A stretch of 40,878 nucleotides of DNA from Bacteroidota bacterium (GCA_003249935.1 QKHT01000124.1:1-40878), one strand, 5' to 3'; shown: positions 9,093 through 17,254, counted from the stretch's first letter. The notes: generated by a model not told the origin, from the letters alone. Translations and numbers: made by a program.

Positions 9093-9530
9093 TTAGTGAA
9101 TTAGCTTTTTCTTACGATTGTATTCTATTTTTTCGCCAATACGCAGGAAAATATTCTTTTTTTGCGTGAATTTTTTTCTTGATTTTTCGGCATTTTTTGC
9201 CAGTTTCATATAAATTTCTCCCCAATCAGGCAGACCACCAAAGTTTCGATCGTCTATAAACAAATCGGCATTAATCTTTCTGCTCGAGTTTTCTATTTCG
9301 AAAACCTCTTCGGGATAGCTCCGGTTTATTGCATAAAATTCAAAACCGCGATCACGGCAAAATTGCACTGCCTCATCCAGCCTTTCACCAGCTCTGAATG
9401 TCCACATAATAATTAAATGCCCGTCTTTTTGAAGTGCTTTTAGCGTATCAATTGCAAAAGGAATTTCCTCTCCAATTTTCGGATACCTGTGCTTTACAAT
9501 AGTCCCATCAAAGTCAACTGCTATTACCAT
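9093..9530 (-). CDS. BT0820-like HAD-superfamily hydrolase
   Basis: 145 residues. The HAD nucleophile motif DFDGT is at residues 6-10 (Asp6, Asp8), with MWTFRAGERL as motif II region and ADLFIDDRNFGG as the acidic motif IV. There is no cap domain, which matches the small BT0820-type Bacteroidota proteins. The C-terminus is very basic (FTQKKNIFLRIGEKIEYNRKKK), which is longer than usual and could bind nucleic acid or lipopolysaccharide. The substrate is unknown. It lies directly upstream of the glycosyltransferase gene. Confidence 0.85.
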   Translation of the reverse strand: MVIAVDFDGTIVKHRYPKIGEEIPFAIDTLKALQKDGHLIIMWTFRAGERLDEAVQFCRDRGFEFYAINRSYPEEVFEIENSSRKINADLFIDDRNFGGLPDWGEIYMKLAKNAEKSRKKFTQKKNIFLRIGEKIEYNRKKKLIH

Positions 9531-9553
9531 AGTAATTATACCACGTTTATTAT

Positions 9554-9916
9554 TTATTCGTACTTAGTAATAATATGTGCAAATGTAGCAATTAAACTCG
9601 AAAATAAAACTGACTTTTCGGGAATGAGTGCCATGAAAATACAATTTATTAATGCCACAGCCAGCAAAACCTTAATCAGTAAATATTTTGCACTAATTGT
9701 TGTTTGCTCAATCCCTTTATTTTTTATTCCGGTGTACCAGGCAAATATGCCGGGCACTGATAAAAAAGTAGCAGCAAACAAAACCGCCTTGATATATTCG
9801 GTAAATTGTCCTTGTAAGATCAATGGTTTTGATACATGTAAAATAAGTGCCAATATAAAGGCAGCAGTATTGATGAAAATAAATTTTTTGTGTTGTTTTT
9901 TTAACGCTTCAATCAT
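9554..9916 (-). CDS. Small four-helix membrane protein of unknown function
   Basis: 120 residues, no recognised family. Four hydrophobic segments can be drawn: FIFINTAAFILALILHV, AVLFAATFLSVPGIFAWY, LLIKVLLAVALINCIFM and LFSSLIATFAHII. The first has a basic N-terminus (MIEALKKQHKK), suggesting an inside orientation. The ATG at 9916 lies six bases past the recR stop, so it is likely co-transcribed with recR. Inner-membrane location is inferred. Confidence 0.7.
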   Translation of the reverse strand: MIEALKKQHKKFIFINTAAFILALILHVSKPLILQGQFTEYIKAVLFAATFLSVPGIFAWYTGIKNKGIEQTTISAKYLLIKVLLAVALINCIFMALIPEKSVLFSSLIATFAHIITKYE

Positions 9917-9921
9917 GGATC

Positions 9922-10545
9922 TTATTGTTTTAGTGTTTCTATAAAAGGTCTGCGGGTTACAATCGACCGACCCAGAGTTATTTCGTCGGTATACTCAAGA
10001 TCGTCGCCAATGGAAACCCCTCGCGAGAGAGTGGTAATGTTTAACCCGTTTCGATTTAGTTTTTTGTAAAGATAAAAGTTTGTGGTGTCGCCTTCCATCG
10101 TTGTTGGAAGAGCCATAAGTATTTCTGTTATCTCACTGTTTTCGCAACGGGTTACGAGTGAACCGATATTTAAATCGGCCGGTCCAATGCCATCTAAAGG
10201 CGAAATAATCCCTCCTAAAACATGGTAAAGTCCAAAATATTGCTGAGTATTTTCAATAGCAATTACATCTCTTATATTTTCAACCACACAAATGCTGTTT
10301 TGCTTGCGTTTCTGATTACTGCAAATTGTGCATTTGTCCTCATCACTAATATTATGGCAAATGCTACAGTAATGAACCTCGTTTCTAAGCCTGGTGATGG
10401 CATGTGCGAATTGTTCTACTTTGTGTGAATCTTGTTTTAATAAGAATAGAACCAATCGTAAGGCCGTTTTTTTTCCTACGCCAGGTAGTTGAGAAAATGC
10501 TTCGATGGCATCGTTAAGTAATTGCGACGAAAATTGAATGTTCAT
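9922..10545 (-). CDS. recR: Recombination mediator protein RecR
   Basis: 207 residues, close to the usual 200. An N-terminal helix-hairpin-helix ([13 protein letters not shown]) is followed by a four-cysteine zinc finger (Cys60, Cys63, Cys72, Cys75) and a Toprim domain ([14 protein letters not shown] ... GIGPADL). The C-terminus is [23 protein letters not shown]. RecR works with RecO and RecF to load RecA at gaps. The start is the ATG at 10545. A near-consensus -7 element (TATACTTG) lies about 30 bases upstream on the minus strand. Confidence 0.96.
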   Translation of the reverse strand: MNIQFSSQLLNDAIEAFSQLPGVGKKTALRLVLFLLKQDSHKVEQFAHAITRLRNEVHYCSICHNISDEDKCTICSNQKRKQNSICVVENIRDVIAIENTQQYFGLYHVLGGIISPLDGIGPADLNIGSLVTRCENSEITEILMALPTTMEGDTTNFYLYKKLNRNGLNITTLSRGVSIGDDLEYTDEITLGRSIVTRRPFIETLKQ

Positions 10546-10782
10546 TTAAACCCTGCTCACTTTTTGTTTTCGGTACAAGTATAACAAAACTAAAATTATT
10601 TTGCTCGCATAATATGAGTTATTTTTATTCGGTTGCTTGGGGGGCTTAATTTGTTCCGGTAGAAAATCCACTCGAAAATTAATTATAAGCGTATTGTATA
10701 CACTAATTGTATTTTGTATGCTGGTTGTAATGAGTTGATATTCAAATGCGTGTATTGTTATGTATTTTTAACACATGTATTG

Positions 10783-10813
10783 TTTGCCAATGTAAAAAAC
10801 TGTAGTATTTTTG
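10783..10813 (+). promoter_or_regulatory. Promoter of a predicted small RNA
   Basis: TTTG (10783-10786), 19 bases, then TATTTTTG (10806-10813), full Bacteroidota consensus, with no coding gene downstream on this strand. Confidence 0.7.
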
Positions 10814-10819
10814 TCTCAG

Positions 10820-10888
10820 AGGTTTTTTCATAGGTATTGGTAATTTGTTTCAGGTAAAAAGGATAGCTCTCCCGAGCTGTCCTTTTTC
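10820..10888 (+). ncRNA. Predicted small RNA of about 70 nucleotides
   Basis: The transcript is inferred from a consensus promoter ending at 10813 and a 14-base-pair terminator hairpin ending at 10887. The span has no start codon with a useful frame. The first ~35 bases are unstructured, U- and G-rich (GGTTTTTTCATAGGTATTGG), and could pair with targets. Read-through would extend it to the second terminator at 11054, giving about 235 nucleotides. I do not recognise a known RNA family; 6S or SRP RNA was considered, but the ends do not pair as they should. Confidence 0.45.
10856..10887 (+). terminator. Strong hairpin terminator
   Basis: AAAAAGGATAGCTC pairs with GAGCTGTCCTTTTT (14 pairs, one G-U) around a TCCC loop. 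A/T runs on both sides make it potentially bidirectional. Confidence 0.85.
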
Positions 10889-11026
10889 AATTTAAAGATT
10901 TTTGTTCTTGGATTAAACCATTTCCCAATTTTATCGTCTTACTCACATGCGCATTGGTACAGAATAGATTTTCTGAATTTAAAGCAATAGTTTTTTAGCA
11001 TATTTCATCTGACGGATTAGTAAAGG

Positions 11027-11054
11027 TTGCCCGGTTTTCCGGGCAATTTTTTTT
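11027..11054 (+). terminator. Second plus-strand terminator
   Basis: TTGCCCGG-TTTT-CCGGGCAA followed by eight T residues. The T-run is only on the plus-strand side, although both neighbouring genes are on the minus strand. Confidence 0.85.
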
Positions 11055-11132
11055 GCTTAATGTAATTTTTTGTGTTTGTTAGATTGCTGTAATTCAATTT
11101 GTTGGATAATTTATTTCGATAGTTTTTTGGAA

Positions 11133-12041
11133 TTATGCAATATCAGAGATCTGTTTTTTGCGCATTCTTTTGGTTTGAATAACAAGTACCGAACTTTTAT
11201 TAATTGTTACTTTTATCGGGCTTTCAAGCAGTACCGGTTCGCCATCAATATGAAATTCGCGGGATTCTGTTTCAATGATTGTTTCGCCATTACACATCAA
11301 AAAATTGATGTATTTATTGGGTTTAATCGATCCGCCAAACATCTTAATCAGGTATATAGGGTATAAATAGTGAGGAAAAGGTTTTACCATTAGTATTTCG
11401 TATCGACCATCATCGGGTTTTGCCATGGGGGCTACAATGGCATTATTCCCAAACTGCCTTGTATTGGCTATAGAAACCAAAATGTATTTATCGTTATATA
11501 TGTTTCCATTGGTTTTAATTGTTACTTCCAGTGCTTTAAAAGGCATAATGGCTTTGATTGCCGAAATAACATAGCTTCCAATACCGCGCCATGGCATTAG
11601 ATGAAAGGCATGGGCAATGTGGCTGTCGAGGCCAACACCACTCAGGTTTATCGATGTATAATTGTTGATTTTGATTGTATCAATGCGAATAACATTAAAT
11701 TTCCGAATGTCGTTGATAATCCATTGCAGGTTGAATTTAAATCCTAATTCACGGGCGAAACCATTTCCCGACCCTAATGGAAACACCGCCATTATTTTTT
11801 CAGTGTTTTCAATAGCTCGTGCCAGTTCGTTTACAGTACCATCGCCTCCTGCTGCAACAAAAACCTCATAATCATTAAACTTTTCTTTTACAATTTCGGT
11901 AAGGTGACCTGCATATTTTGTAAGTACATAATCTACCGATGGATAACTCATCATCAGTCCACGAATAAGCTGCGATGTAAGTTTGAATCCCGAATTAGGG
12001 TTAATAATAAAAAGTGTTCGAACTTTATTTTGTTCCGACAT
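11133..12041 (-). CDS. Diacylglycerol kinase-family lipid kinase (YegS/DagK type)
   Basis: 302 residues, the usual length. The ATP-binding GGDGT motif is at residues 65-69, with the glycine-rich PLGSGNGFARELG about 25 residues later. The N-terminal strand FIINPNSG and the C-terminal beta-sandwich with EFHIDGEPV are also typical. The family phosphorylates diacylglycerol or other lipid alcohols at the inner face of the inner membrane; in Bacteroidota sphingoid lipids are another possible substrate. The ATG at 12041 is standard. No obvious operon partner. Confidence 0.92.
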   Translation of the reverse strand: MSEQNKVRTLFIINPNSGFKLTSQLIRGLMMSYPSVDYVLTKYAGHLTEIVKEKFNDYEVFVAAGGDGTVNELARAIENTEKIMAVFPLGSGNGFARELGFKFNLQWIINDIRKFNVIRIDTIKINNYTSINLSGVGLDSHIAHAFHLMPWRGIGSYVISAIKAIMPFKALEVTIKTNGNIYNDKYILVSIANTRQFGNNAIVAPMAKPDDGRYEILMVKPFPHYLYPIYLIKMFGGSIKPNKYINFLMCNGETIIETESREFHIDGEPVLLESPIKVTINKSSVLVIQTKRMRKKQISDIA

Positions 12042-12195
12042 ATTTCAATAAAATTATTCACTAATGTGTAAAATCAGTTTGCGAATTTACCTCTTTTTTA
12101 GTCGGATTGATGTAAAATGAGGTGAAATGTTATAAGATAAGGTTAAAATGAAACTTCTTTCAGGTAGTTATTCCCACCATAGATGATAAGATTTT

Positions 12196-12310
12196 AGATG
12201 TTCGACGTTCGTTAAATTTTAAAAGGCTCATATATTGTAATTTTTAATCACTCATATTATTGTGTAATATTCGTAAAATCAATGTGTTATAGTGTATTAA
12301 CGAATTGTTG
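12196..12310 (+). repeat. Dispersed intergenic repeat, copy B
   Basis: This is the partner of the repeat at 1859-1974, here on the opposite strand. It fills most of the 296-base gap between the lipid kinase and GH43 genes; the rest of the gap is AT-rich with no visible feature. Near its ends are perfect 8-base inverted arms, TTCGTTAA (12208-12215) and TTAACGAA (12297-12304), compatible with terminal inverted repeats. Confidence 0.65.
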
Positions 12311-12337
12311 ATCAAATAATTAGAACCAAAGTATTGG

Positions 12338-13324
12338 TTACTTAAGGTATAGCATATCGTTTTTTTCGACCAGCTCGAAAAAATGGGCTCTTTCGTTTTC
12401 GCTATTGGGTTGATGCAGGGTAAGTATCAGTTTATCGTCGAAGGTTCTGAAAATCATACCATGACCACCATCCTGTTTAAAGAGGGGTTCTGCCATTTGT
12501 TCCCATGGACCGGCAAGTTTACCCGATTTTGAGCGGGCAATTCCCAGCGTATACTTACCCTTTCCAAAACTGGACCAAATCATTAATAGAGAACCGGATT
12601 TTGTTTTGTAAAAATAGTTGCCATCTGTTACAAAGCCATTGTATGGCATTCCCAAATCTCGCATATTTACTACCCATGGGGCCTCGGTGGCTCTAAACAG
12701 CCTGAATGGTTTGCCAATGGTTTGACTTAAATCCGGTGTTAACTGAATGGCTTCTATTGTACCTTCGTGTAATTGAACCCATTCATGGCAATAGATTAGA
12801 TAAGGAATATCGTTTTCTATCCATAATGTGCCGTCGAGTGTCATCAACCCATCGGGCGTATGCGGGCGGTTTGCAAATGGTACAAACGGGCCATCGGGTG
12901 TATCGGATACCAAAATTTGGGTACCCCGCAATGCAGGAATCATACGTGGTTGTTCGTCGGGTTTTTCAATTGGTAAAGTACCCTCTCCGGTAAACGTTGT
13001 AAAAAGATAGTACTTGTTATGGTATTTATGAACCTCGGGAGCCCAGATACTTTTGGTAGCCCAAAAATCGGGAGGGAACGAAAAAACTGTTTTTGGTCCC
13101 GACCAGTTTTCGAGATCGTTACTTTTATATGCCGCTATTTCGCGCCCCGATGCGCCTTGTTGCGATAGATACATATAGTAACATTTGTTGGTATTTTCGG
13201 CCAAAATAAACGGGTCGCGAATGGGTATATCAAGCGTTTTTTTACTGATAGCCGATTGACTGTTGAGTTGCAAGGCCGAAGCAAATAAAAAGAAAGCGAA
13301 GTAGTATGGTTTTAAAACGTTCAT
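12338..13324 (-). CDS. Secreted glycoside hydrolase family 43 enzyme
   Basis: 328 residues with a signal peptide (MNVLKPYYFAFFLFASALQ). The five-bladed propeller of GH43 is recognised by the catalytic base Asp37 (IRDPFIL), the pKa modulator Asp164 (LDGTLW) and the general acid Glu181 (YCHEWVQ). WAPEVHKYHNKYYLF is also typical. Family members release arabinose, xylose or galactose from plant polysaccharides. All catalytic residues are present, so it should be active outside the cytoplasm. No SusC/SusD pair or regulator is nearby, so it is not part of a visible polysaccharide utilisation locus. Specificity cannot be assigned. Confidence 0.9.
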   Translation of the reverse strand: MNVLKPYYFAFFLFASALQLNSQSAISKKTLDIPIRDPFILAENTNKCYYMYLSQQGASGREIAAYKSNDLENWSGPKTVFSFPPDFWATKSIWAPEVHKYHNKYYLFTTFTGEGTLPIEKPDEQPRMIPALRGTQILVSDTPDGPFVPFANRPHTPDGLMTLDGTLWIENDIPYLIYCHEWVQLHEGTIEAIQLTPDLSQTIGKPFRLFRATEAPWVVNMRDLGMPYNGFVTDGNYFYKTKSGSLLMIWSSFGKGKYTLGIARSKSGKLAGPWEQMAEPLFKQDGGHGMIFRTFDDKLILTLHQPNSENERAHFFELVEKNDMLYLK

Positions 13325-13352
13325 ATACGAATCTGTTTTTTTTATGTTTTAA

Positions 13353-13384
13353 CAAAGCTAAGACCTAAAATCGTGCATGCGCAA
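13353..13384 (-). promoter_or_regulatory. Promoter of the GH43 gene
   Basis: On the minus strand TTG (13382-13384), 21 bases, then TAGCTTTG (13353-13360), about 28 bases upstream of the ATG. It is a full Bacteroidota consensus. Confidence 0.75.
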
Positions 13385-13521
13385 TGAAATGGTTCGCAAA
13401 AGTGGCGAATTTATTCATTCGAATGTTCTGTAATGGTTTTAATCGCATAAAAATGAACCAATCGTTAGCCCGAAGTTCAAATGGTGTGTTGCGGTTCAAC
13501 CCAAAAAGAGATGTGTAGCGT

Positions 13522-14025
13522 TTATTTTGTAGAAACAGGTTCCTTTTTAAACGTGAAATGTTTTTGCGATAGATAACTGTAAACAATACAAACGCCGGTA
13601 GCAAACATTTTTGAGATAGTAGGGTAGAATTGCATGTGTTCTACTAATAGTTTAATTATAGAATAATTAATGAGAATATTTACGCCAACGGTAATCCCAT
13701 ATCGAAAAAGCTGAACCCTTCCCCTCAAAACCGATTCGGTAAAAGTGATATATTTTGCCAGTAAAAAACCGATAGGAAATGTTACTGAAAATGAAATAAG
13801 CATGGCTGCAATATGCGGGCTAATTGCAACAAAACCAAGTTCGACTACCTCTTTTTGCAGAATAAAGTTGTAACTTACAAAATAAATAAAGATGTCGAGT
13901 AACATATTTGCTCCACCTGTGGCTGCATATTTAAATGTTTCGTGGGGAATAAACCGTGCAAATGGCTTGTAAAACCAATCGACAATTATATTTATAATAT
14001 TTCGGATACGACGTAAGAGCTGCAT
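13522..14025 (-). CDS. GtrA family membrane protein
   Basis: 167 residues with four predicted membrane helices. The characteristic GtrA opening is ETFKYAATGGANMLLDIFIYF, and the C-terminal SYLSQKHFTFK matches the family ending. GtrA-like proteins are thought to move polyprenyl-linked sugars across the inner membrane for cell-surface glycosylation. The ATG at 14025 has a consensus promoter upstream. About 200 bases without features separate it from the GH43 gene. No glycosyltransferase partner is adjacent; the nearest one is at 7919. Confidence 0.9.
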   Translation of the reverse strand: MQLLRRIRNIINIIVDWFYKPFARFIPHETFKYAATGGANMLLDIFIYFVSYNFILQKEVVELGFVAISPHIAAMLISFSVTFPIGFLLAKYITFTESVLRGRVQLFRYGITVGVNILINYSIIKLLVEHMQFYPTISKMFATGVCIVYSYLSQKHFTFKKEPVSTK

Positions 14026-14045
14026 TGTTTGCTGTTGTTATGCGG

Positions 14046-14076
14046 CAAATATAGTTTTTAGGTTTTGTTTGTGCAA
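14046..14076 (-). promoter_or_regulatory. Promoter of the GtrA gene
   Basis: On the minus strand TTG (14074-14076), 20 bases, then TATATTTG (14046-14053), 20 bases upstream of the ATG. Confidence 0.8.
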
Positions 14077-14148
14077 TACACATGTGGTATACCGATGTGA
14101 ATCAAATTAAAGTTATTCAAACAGAGGTTTGTTTCATTGAACCGGAAA

Positions 14149-14196
14149 ATGTAACACAAATGTAATATATGTTTAATTTCATCGAAATAAGCAAGC
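14149..14196 (+). promoter_or_regulatory. Pho-box-like heptamers and -7 element upstream of the porin-pst locus
   Basis: ATGTAAC (14149-14155) and ATGTAAT (14160-14166) are separated by exactly four bases, and a weaker third unit GTTTAAT (14171-14177) keeps the same 11-base period. The geometry of seven-base units at 11-base spacing is that of PhoB sites in Proteobacteria. A near-consensus -7 element, CATCTTTG (14189-14196), follows 11 bases later. No TTG at -33 is seen, as expected for an activator-dependent promoter. The role is inferred from geometry and from the phosphate genes downstream. Confidence 0.6.
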
Positions 14197-14229
14197 TGCA
14201 TCTTTGCAGCACTTAAAACAACAAAAGAG

Positions 14230-15222
14230 ATGATTAGAACATTTTTATCATTATTTGCAGTTCTTGCATTCGCAGTGCAAGGTTATTCACAGGAGTCGTC
14301 AACAGAGTTTAAGGCTTCCGGGAAACCAACCATACGTATCTTTTCGAATTATCATACCACCAGTGCAGATGGTAACTCAATGAATCAGTTTGAGATTACA
14401 CGTGCGTATTTAGGTTATGAACACCAATTCAGTCCGAATTGGAGTGGGATTGTATTGTATGATGTCGCTAATCCGGGTGCCGGATCGCTACAAATGAGTG
14501 CATTTGTGAAACTGGCATCGTTAGAATATAAAAAAGATGATTTAAAGGTGGGATTTGGTTTAATTGAGACCAAGCATTTTAAAGCAGCAGAAGGTCAGTG
14601 GGGCTATCGTTATTTGTACAAATCGTTTCAGGACGAGTATAAGCTGAGCCCGAGTGCCGATTTGGGTGTGAGTGTCGATTACAAATTCAGTGATTTAATA
14701 TCCGGAGATTTTTCGATTAATAATGGCGAAGGATATAAGAATATTGAAGCCGACTCGGCATTTAAATATTGTTTGGGCTTAACCTTGTCGCCAATGAGTG
14801 GCTTGTGGATTAGAGGATATTACGATTATATGGATCAGAATTTCGATAATGCAAATACTGCACAACAGACAGCTTCGTTATCAGCTGGTTATAAAAGCGG
14901 TAAATTGTCGTTAGGTGCCGATTATAACTACCAATACAACCATGGTCGTAAAAGTGGTAAGGATTTGTATGGTACATCGGTTTATGGTACTTATATTGTG
15001 GGCAAGAAGTCGAATGTATTTGCACGGTACGACGATTTGGCTTCGAACAAGATGACCGGGGCAGCCGATAACTGGAATGTAAGTAAAGATGGACAACTTT
15101 ACATGATAGGTTTTGAATATTCGCCTGTTAAAGGTGTAAAAATAGCACCTAACTTTCAGTCGTTTGCAAAAAAGAGTGTAACCGCCAATTCGGTTTATGT
15201 TAATGTTGAAGTGAAATTTTAA
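14230..15222 (+). CDS. Outer-membrane porin, probably phosphate-starvation induced
   Basis: 330 residues with a signal peptide (MIRTFLSLFAVLAFAVQGYS), alternating amphipathic strands throughout (for example FEITRAYLGYEHQFSPNWSGIVLYD) and a C-terminal phenylalanine (VYVNVEVKF), all typical of an outer-membrane beta-barrel. It resembles phosphate-selective or general porins found beside pst genes. It is the first gene of the locus, behind the Pho-box-like heptamers, with pstS 29 bases downstream. The role in letting phosphate through the outer membrane is inferred from position; the anion selectivity cannot be judged from sequence alone. Confidence 0.8.
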   Translation: MIRTFLSLFAVLAFAVQGYSQESSTEFKASGKPTIRIFSNYHTTSADGNSMNQFEITRAYLGYEHQFSPNWSGIVLYDVANPGAGSLQMSAFVKLASLEYKKDDLKVGFGLIETKHFKAAEGQWGYRYLYKSFQDEYKLSPSADLGVSVDYKFSDLISGDFSINNGEGYKNIEADSAFKYCLGLTLSPMSGLWIRGYYDYMDQNFDNANTAQQTASLSAGYKSGKLSLGADYNYQYNHGRKSGKDLYGTSVYGTYIVGKKSNVFARYDDLASNKMTGAADNWNVSKDGQLYMIGFEYSPVKGVKIAPNFQSFAKKSVTANSVYVNVEVKF

Positions 15223-15251
15223 GAATAAAAACAATAGTAAAATTGAAAAAC

Positions 15252-16316
15252 ATGAAAAAGAGTTTGATAATAGTAGCCATTGCCGCGATTTTTGCTTCGT
15301 GCGGAAACGGTACAAAAAAACAGACCGGAACAGAAAAAAGCAGTGTGTCGCTTGCTGCGGCAGGAGCTACTTTTCCTCAGCCATTTTATAATCTTATATT
15401 CAAAAACTACAGCGAAAAAACGGGTGTTACGGTCGATTACGGCGGTGTAGGTTCAGGCGGTGGTATTCGCAGCCTTAAAGACCAGGTGATTGATTTTGGC
15501 GCTACGGACGCTTATCTTAGCGACGATCAGGCGAAAGAGATGCCGGCCGAAGTGGTTCATATCCCAACCTGTATTGGTGCCGTTGTTATCGCGTACAACC
15601 TGCCGGAAGTAGCAGAACTAAAACTTACCAATGCCAATCTCGAGGATATTTTCATGGGCGATATTAAAAAATGGAATGATCCGAAGATTGCGGCATCGAA
15701 CCCGGGAGTTAAACTTCCCGATCTCGCTGTAACAGTTGTGTATCGTTCAGATGGTAGTGGTACCACATTTATTTTTAGCGATTATATGACTAAAATCGGC
15801 AAACGTTGGGCCGAAAAAATTGGTACCGGAAAATCGCTTAACTGGCCGGCAGGTATTGGTGCAAAAGGTAACCCGGGTGTAGCCGGAACCATAAAACAAA
15901 CTGTTGGTGCAGTGGGCTATATTGGTTCGGAATATTCGTTTGCACAAAGCATTGCTACTGCAAAATTGCAGAATGCGGCCGGAAACTTTATCGAACCCAC
16001 CATCGAATCAATCAGTGCAGCGGCTAAAGGCGAAATCCCTGCTGATACACGCATTATGATTACCAATTCAACGGATGCGGATGCTTATCCGATAAGTGGT
16101 ATGACCTGGATCATTCTTTATAAAGAGCAAGCTTACAAAGGCCGTACAAAAGAACAAGCCGAAGCAACATTAAAACTTTTGGATTGGGTAATTGATACCG
16201 ATGCACAGTTAGTTGCCCCACAGGTTCATTATGCCCCACTACCTGCTTCAACGGTAGAGAAAGCAAAAGCTATTCTCCGCAGTGTGACTTATAATGGCGA
16301 GATAATTCTAAAATAA
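15252..16316 (+). CDS. pstS: Phosphate ABC transporter substrate-binding lipoprotein PstS
   Basis: 354 residues from the ATG at 15252. A TTG nine bases earlier would only add three residues. The lipobox IFASC places the lipid-modified Cys at residue 18. Phosphate-binding segments are visible: AGATFPQPFYN, GGVGSGGGI, DFGATDAYLS and YRSDGSGTTFIFSDYM. The protein captures phosphate in the periplasm for PstCAB. Upstream spacing to the porin is short, so they are co-transcribed. A stable hairpin follows it, which probably sets its level above that of the membrane genes. Confidence 0.96.
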   Translation: MKKSLIIVAIAAIFASCGNGTKKQTGTEKSSVSLAAAGATFPQPFYNLIFKNYSEKTGVTVDYGGVGSGGGIRSLKDQVIDFGATDAYLSDDQAKEMPAEVVHIPTCIGAVVIAYNLPEVAELKLTNANLEDIFMGDIKKWNDPKIAASNPGVKLPDLAVTVVYRSDGSGTTFIFSDYMTKIGKRWAEKIGTGKSLNWPAGIGAKGNPGVAGTIKQTVGAVGYIGSEYSFAQSIATAKLQNAAGNFIEPTIESISAAAKGEIPADTRIMITNSTDADAYPISGMTWIILYKEQAYKGRTKEQAEATLKLLDWVIDTDAQLVAPQVHYAPLPASTVEKAKAILRSVTYNGEIILK

Positions 16317-16331
16317 ATAAAAGTTAAATAT

Positions 16332-16365
16332 AAGTTTCGGCTGAACCGGGGTTCAACCGAAACTT
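16332..16365 (+). terminator. Hairpin between pstS and pstC (attenuator or mRNA stabiliser)
   Basis: Arms of 16 bases (16332-16347 and 16350-16365) pair with one mismatch: AAGTTTCGG with CCGAAACTT and TGAACC with GGTTCA. It is followed by a T-rich stretch. The right arm contains a GGTTCAACC nonamer. Such a hairpin inside the operon would allow more pstS than pstCAB product. Confidence 0.7.
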
Positions 16366-16396
16366 TTCTTTTATTTTTGACAAATAATTGATTTTG

Positions 16397-17248
16397 ATGA
16401 AAAGTGAAAAGCTAACGAAAGTCATACTGTTTTTGTCTTCACTTACAATATTACTGGTTGCTTCGGGCATGATTTACTCATTGGCCGGGGGATCGGTTTT
16501 GGCGTTTAAAACCTTTGGAATAAAATTTATTTACACCTCGGTATGGAATCCAACCGAGGGGAGTGAAAATTATGGCGCATTGGCGTTTATCGCAGGAACC
16601 ATTATTACATCGGTATTTGCACTATTGGTGTGTTTGCCTTTGGCCCTCTCCACCGCACTTTTTATTGGCGAATATTATCGCGATAAACCTGTTTCGCGAA
16701 TTGTGGGCACTATGGTCGACTTGCTGGCCGGTATTCCGTCCATTGTGTATGGTTTATGGGGCTTTTACGTACTTCGGCCATTGATTGTCGATTTAGGTTT
16801 GAGCCCACAAGGCTACGGTATCTTTACTTCGGGTATCGTGCTGGCCATAATGATAATACCATATGCCACCTCTATCAGTACCGAAATTATAAAAATGGTT
16901 CCGAACGATTTAAAGGAAGCCGCCTATTCGTTGGGGGCTACCCGCCTGGAAGTGATAACAAACGTACTGATACCCAATGCGCGTTCGGGTATTTTTGCGA
17001 GTTTTATTTTGGCATTTGGTCGTGCATTGGGCGAAACAATGGCTGTAACCATGCTTATTGGTAATGCCAATGTAGTGCCCGAATCGTTATTTGCTACCGG
17101 CAATACCATGGCCAGTGTTATAGCCAATCAGTTTGGAGAAGCCGATGGGCTGAAACTTAGTTCGCTAATAGCCATAGGTTTGTTGCTATTCATTATTACT
17201 GCATTGATTAATGCTGCTGGTAAGTTTATAATTAAACGCTTTTCGTAA
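16397..17248 (+). CDS. pstC: Phosphate ABC transporter permease PstC
   Basis: 283 residues from the ATG at 16397 (MKSEKLTKVILF), chosen over an upstream TTG at 16388. Six membrane helices. The permease coupling loop is seen as EIIKMVPNDLKEAAYSLGATRLEVI ahead of the helix with SGIFASFILAFGRALGETMAV. LLAGIPSIVYGLWGFYVLRP is the PstC signature. It pairs with PstA to form the inner-membrane channel and ends six bases before pstA. Confidence 0.95.
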   Translation: MKSEKLTKVILFLSSLTILLVASGMIYSLAGGSVLAFKTFGIKFIYTSVWNPTEGSENYGALAFIAGTIITSVFALLVCLPLALSTALFIGEYYRDKPVSRIVGTMVDLLAGIPSIVYGLWGFYVLRPLIVDLGLSPQGYGIFTSGIVLAIMIIPYATSISTEIIKMVPNDLKEAAYSLGATRLEVITNVLIPNARSGIFASFILAFGRALGETMAVTMLIGNANVVPESLFATGNTMASVIANQFGEADGLKLSSLIAIGLLLFIITALINAAGKFIIKRFS

Positions 17249-17254
17249 TTTAAG

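Larger units (their letters stand above)
10546..11132. other. Long gene-free stretch with a small-RNA-like cassette and two terminators
   Basis: This 587-base gap between recR and the lipid kinase gene contains no plausible protein gene on either strand. It does contain a canonical plus-strand promoter (10783-10813), a strong hairpin terminator (10856-10887) and a second plus-strand terminator (11027-11054). Both neighbours are on the minus strand, so the plus-strand signals do not serve them. Confidence 0.7.

Noticed and set aside
10820-11054. 6S RNA or SRP RNA in the recR-lipid kinase gap
   Set aside because: The ends do not form the required closing stem and no SRP Alu or S-domain motif is visible; kept only as an unnamed small RNA.
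13365-13604. 79-residue minus-strand frame overlapping the GtrA gene 3' end
   Set aside because: Out-of-frame with the well-supported GtrA gene and without recognisable features.
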